A stretch of DNA of 64,000 nucleotides from an uncultured Alphaproteobacteria bacterium (GTDB lineage: Bacteria > Pseudomonadota > Alphaproteobacteria > Sneathiellales > Sneathiellaceae): assembly GCA_913062525.1 (NCBI GenBank), contig CAJXWA010000002.1, positions 1 to 64,000 on the forward strand, written 5' to 3'. The notes under the pieces were generated by a model. That model was not told where the DNA came from, made no database searches, and saw nothing but the letters and a program-made list of their open reading frames with translations. This document shows positions 62,201 through 64,000 of this stretch, piece by piece. Every line of letters begins with the position of its first letter. The stretch's first letter is position 1. Made by a program: the position numbers and the translations under genes.

Positions 62201-62217
62201 CTCTCATATCAATCAAC

Positions 62218-62877
62218 CTATTTGGGCTGTTTCACAATTCTCAAGTATGGCTTTAGAGTTTTCCAACCATCTAGGTATTTGTCTTTTGCCATTTCGTCAG
62301 TTACGGCAGGAACAATGATGACATCATCGCCATTTTTCCAGTTTACAGGGGTCGCAACTTTATGCTTTGCAGTCAGTTGCATGGAGTCCAGAACCCTTAA
62401 AATTTCATCGAAATTACGGCCCGTTGTCATAGGGTAACTCATCATTAATTTGATGTTTTTGTCTGGGCCCACGACAAAAACAGTTCTAACTGTTGCATTG
62501 GTCATTGCTGTTCTGTTTTCCATTGCCACGTTTTCATCGGCTGGAAACATATTGTACTTCAAAGACACATTCAGATCTGTATCTGCAATCATGGGAAAAT
62601 TGACTTTATACCCTTGAGTTTCCTCAATATCGGCTGCCCAACCAGCATGATTACCAACAGGATCAATACTAAGCCCAATGACTTTACAATTTCGTTTTTC
62701 GAATTCCGGTTTTAGTTTAGCCACATAACCAAGCTCAGTTGTGCACACCGGTGTGTAATCTTTTGGATGAGAAAATAGAATTCCCCAGCCATCTCCCAAC
62801 CAATCATGGAAATCTATTTTTCCTTCCGTGGTTTCTGCTGAGAAATTTGGTGCCTGATCGTTTATTCTAAGGGACAT
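62218..62877 (-). CDS. 1-Cys peroxiredoxin (Prx6-like)
   Basis: The protein is 219 residues from the ATG at 62877 behind GGAAGGCTAAGTTT; the track start is nine codons earlier. The peroxidatic cysteine lies in HPKDYTPVCTTELG (about 45), and the Prx6 C-terminal domain (YPMTTGRNFDEILRVLDSMQLT, TPVNWKNGDDVIIVPAVTDE) is present. No typical resolving cysteine is seen. It reduces hydrogen or organic peroxides in the cytoplasm. Next to it lies a divergently oriented terminator, and an AraC regulator is 119 bases upstream on the same strand. Confidence 0.93.
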   Translation of the reverse strand: MSLRINDQAPNFSAETTEGKIDFHDWLGDGWGILFSHPKDYTPVCTTELGYVAKLKPEFEKRNCKVIGLSIDPVGNHAGWAADIEETQGYKVNFPMIADTDLNVSLKYNMFPADENVAMENRTAMTNATVRTVFVVGPDKNIKLMMSYPMTTGRNFDEILRVLDSMQLTAKHKVATPVNWKNGDDVIIVPAVTDEMAKDKYLDGWKTLKPYLRIVKQPK

Positions 62878-62995
62878 AAACTTAGCCTTCCTGTTCGGGT
62901 TCATCTTCTAAGAAATTAGTTACCTTGAATGTAAGATGAGGTTGGGCGGAAGTAAATGGAGACATGCATGAGTATAGAAAATACTGTGACGGCCC

Positions 62996-64000
62996 TTACA
63001 TTTGAAGATTTCTTTTAAACTCGCTTGGCGACATCCCCATACTTGCCCGGAAATCACGGCTGAAATGAGAACTGTCACTAAATCCGGCGCAGTATCCCAC
63101 GGTAGAAATGTCATGATCTACACGCTTCAATAAATCGCAAGCTATGTGAATTCTTAATGATCGGACGACACTTGAAAAAGACAGGTCAGTCTCTGCTAGC
63201 ATACGCTGCAGAGATCTTTTGGATGTTCCTAAATCCATGGCGAGTTCCTCCACTTTCCAGTTTCGGGATATCTCTGGGATCATGGCTCTAACTATTTTTT
63301 CCACCATCGCTTTGTATTGCCCCTTCACCGTAAGTGACATGAGGAACGAGCTGAGTAATTCATTCGACTGGTTGGGTCTGACCGGGGGATCAAAACGATC
63401 CCACAAAATGTGCCATGTTGCGAACTTGAAGTCGCACTGGTTTACCGATCGCTCAATGGTGCTGTTAGCGTAAATCGTTACCCACTCTCCAGCTTCATTA
63501 GGTGTTGTGCAAACGACAGATTTGCAACCTATCCCTTGTAATAGCGCAATCATCAACCCGCAAATTAAGTGGTTTTCAATTGGGTTCGGTGATTTTGGGG
63601 TGACCGAGTATCTCTTAAATCCAGCGCTATTTTCAGTTTCCGAACTGATTGCCACGCGGTTTGTCGAATGGGCAAACTTTTCAAATCTTTTCCAGCCTTC
63701 AAATAGGCGTTGCGGCGACGATGAATTTAGCGCCATTTTCCATATGGGATCATATGACGCTTTCTGGACGGAAAATCCGATGCCTAATATGGTTTCAGGA
63801 TTGGTTCGTTGCCAAAGATCTTCAAGAAAATTACGTTTCTCTTCCGCAGGGAAATGCGCATTCCGGACAGCCGCAGTTTTGCCAGCTCTACTCTGACGAT
63901 CGGCTTTTGTTGTCTCTTCAAGGCAAGTGCGTATCAGATTGACAAGACTAGTACGGGCAAACTCTTTGATCGTTTTTCTCCAGGCGTTCCTTGTTGATAT
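62996..64000 (-). CDS. AraC-family regulator (5' end outside window)
   Basis: The C-terminal AraC HTH is complete (KVEELAMDLGTSKRSLQRMLAETDLSFSSVVRSLRIHIACDLLKRVDHDISTVGYCAGFSDSSHFSRDFRASMGMSPSEFKR). The track starts at an internal ATG (63736), but the same frame stays open for all 88 further codons to base 64000 and reads like the usual N-terminal domain (AAVRNAHFPAEEKRNFLEDLW, GFSVQKASYDPIWKMAL). The gene therefore starts to the right of the window. About 334 residues are visible, close to the family's full length. Confidence 0.85.
   Translation of the reverse strand: MSTRNAWRKTIKEFARTSLVNLIRTCLEETTKADRQSRAGKTAAVRNAHFPAEEKRNFLEDLWQRTNPETILGIGFSVQKASYDPIWKMALNSSSPQRLFEGWKRFEKFAHSTNRVAISSETENSAGFKRYSVTPKSPNPIENHLICGLMIALLQGIGCKSVVCTTPNEAGEWVTIYANSTIERSVNQCDFKFATWHILWDRFDPPVRPNQSNELLSSFLMSLTVKGQYKAMVEKIVRAMIPEISRNWKVEELAMDLGTSKRSLQRMLAETDLSFSSVVRSLRIHIACDLLKRVDHDISTVGYCAGFSDSSHFSRDFRASMGMSPSEFKRNLQM

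Noticed and set aside
1-64000. Prophage, integrative element or CRISPR
   Set aside because: No integrase, transposase, phage structural gene, tRNA attachment site or regularly spaced repeats were seen.

Overview
The window reads as chromosomal DNA of a marine-type alphaproteobacterium. The pointers are a nos (nitrous oxide reductase) operon with nosX, a TAXI-type TRAP transporter, a TctCBA tripartite transporter with a TctDE two-component system, many LysR/IclR/MarR/TetR/AraC regulators next to transporters, and base composition that looks just under 50% GC. A Sneathiella/Kiloniella/Rhodospirillales-like host is my inference; there is no rRNA or other taxonomic marker. I see no tRNA, rRNA, CRISPR array or intact insertion sequence. 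Two genes run off the window: nosD on the left and an AraC-family regulator on the right. The ORF track shows the latter only from an internal ATG.

Layout. 1-4101: tail of a nosDFYLX operon, each gene overlapping the next. 4205-13808: a divergent anaerobiosis/stress island. FtsH, an APC permease and a cation/proton antiporter lie on the minus strand. An archaeal-type nucleotide phosphorylase, a beta-CASP metallo-hydrolase, a formate/nitrite channel and a tandem universal stress protein lie on the plus strand. Two FNR/DNR-type boxes (TTGAG-N4-ATCAA) sit in its two main intergenic regions, which ties the island to the same low-oxygen lifestyle as the nos operon. 13923-15643: MnmC tRNA-modification activities split into two genes. 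15807-19982: IclR regulator, operator, TAXI-TRAP transporter and a strong terminator. 20031-27312: small detoxification and housekeeping genes (GFA-like, VOC, phosphatidylserine decarboxylase, ornithine cyclodeaminase-like, hydrolases, PNPOx-like, exported superoxide reductase).

27433-36620: an amidohydrolase overlapping a CobW-type metallochaperone, divergent from a LysR regulator and a five-gene peptide-type ABC importer. 36656-44124: MATE exporter/HxlR pair, LuxR-like regulator, small lipoprotein, zinc alcohol dehydrogenase, LysE exporter, and a MarR regulator with a QueG-like iron-sulfur/SCP2 fusion that share an identical palindromic operator. 44138-51740: tctCBA-abrB with TctDE-like sensors and a periplasmic binding protein; the tctC promoter carries tandem 9-bp repeats. 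51794-64000: small regulator/effector pairs (LysR, TetR with a 20-bp palindrome in front of an exported NTF2-like protein, LysR/PhzF), an exported metallo-hydrolase, a decayed binding-protein gene, GNAT, pentapeptide-repeat protein, peroxiredoxin and AraC.

Overall the window is ordinary in gene families but rich in locally readable regulation. Nearly every regulator has a candidate operator beside it. All functional statements are from reading motifs and neighbourhood; no database search was run.
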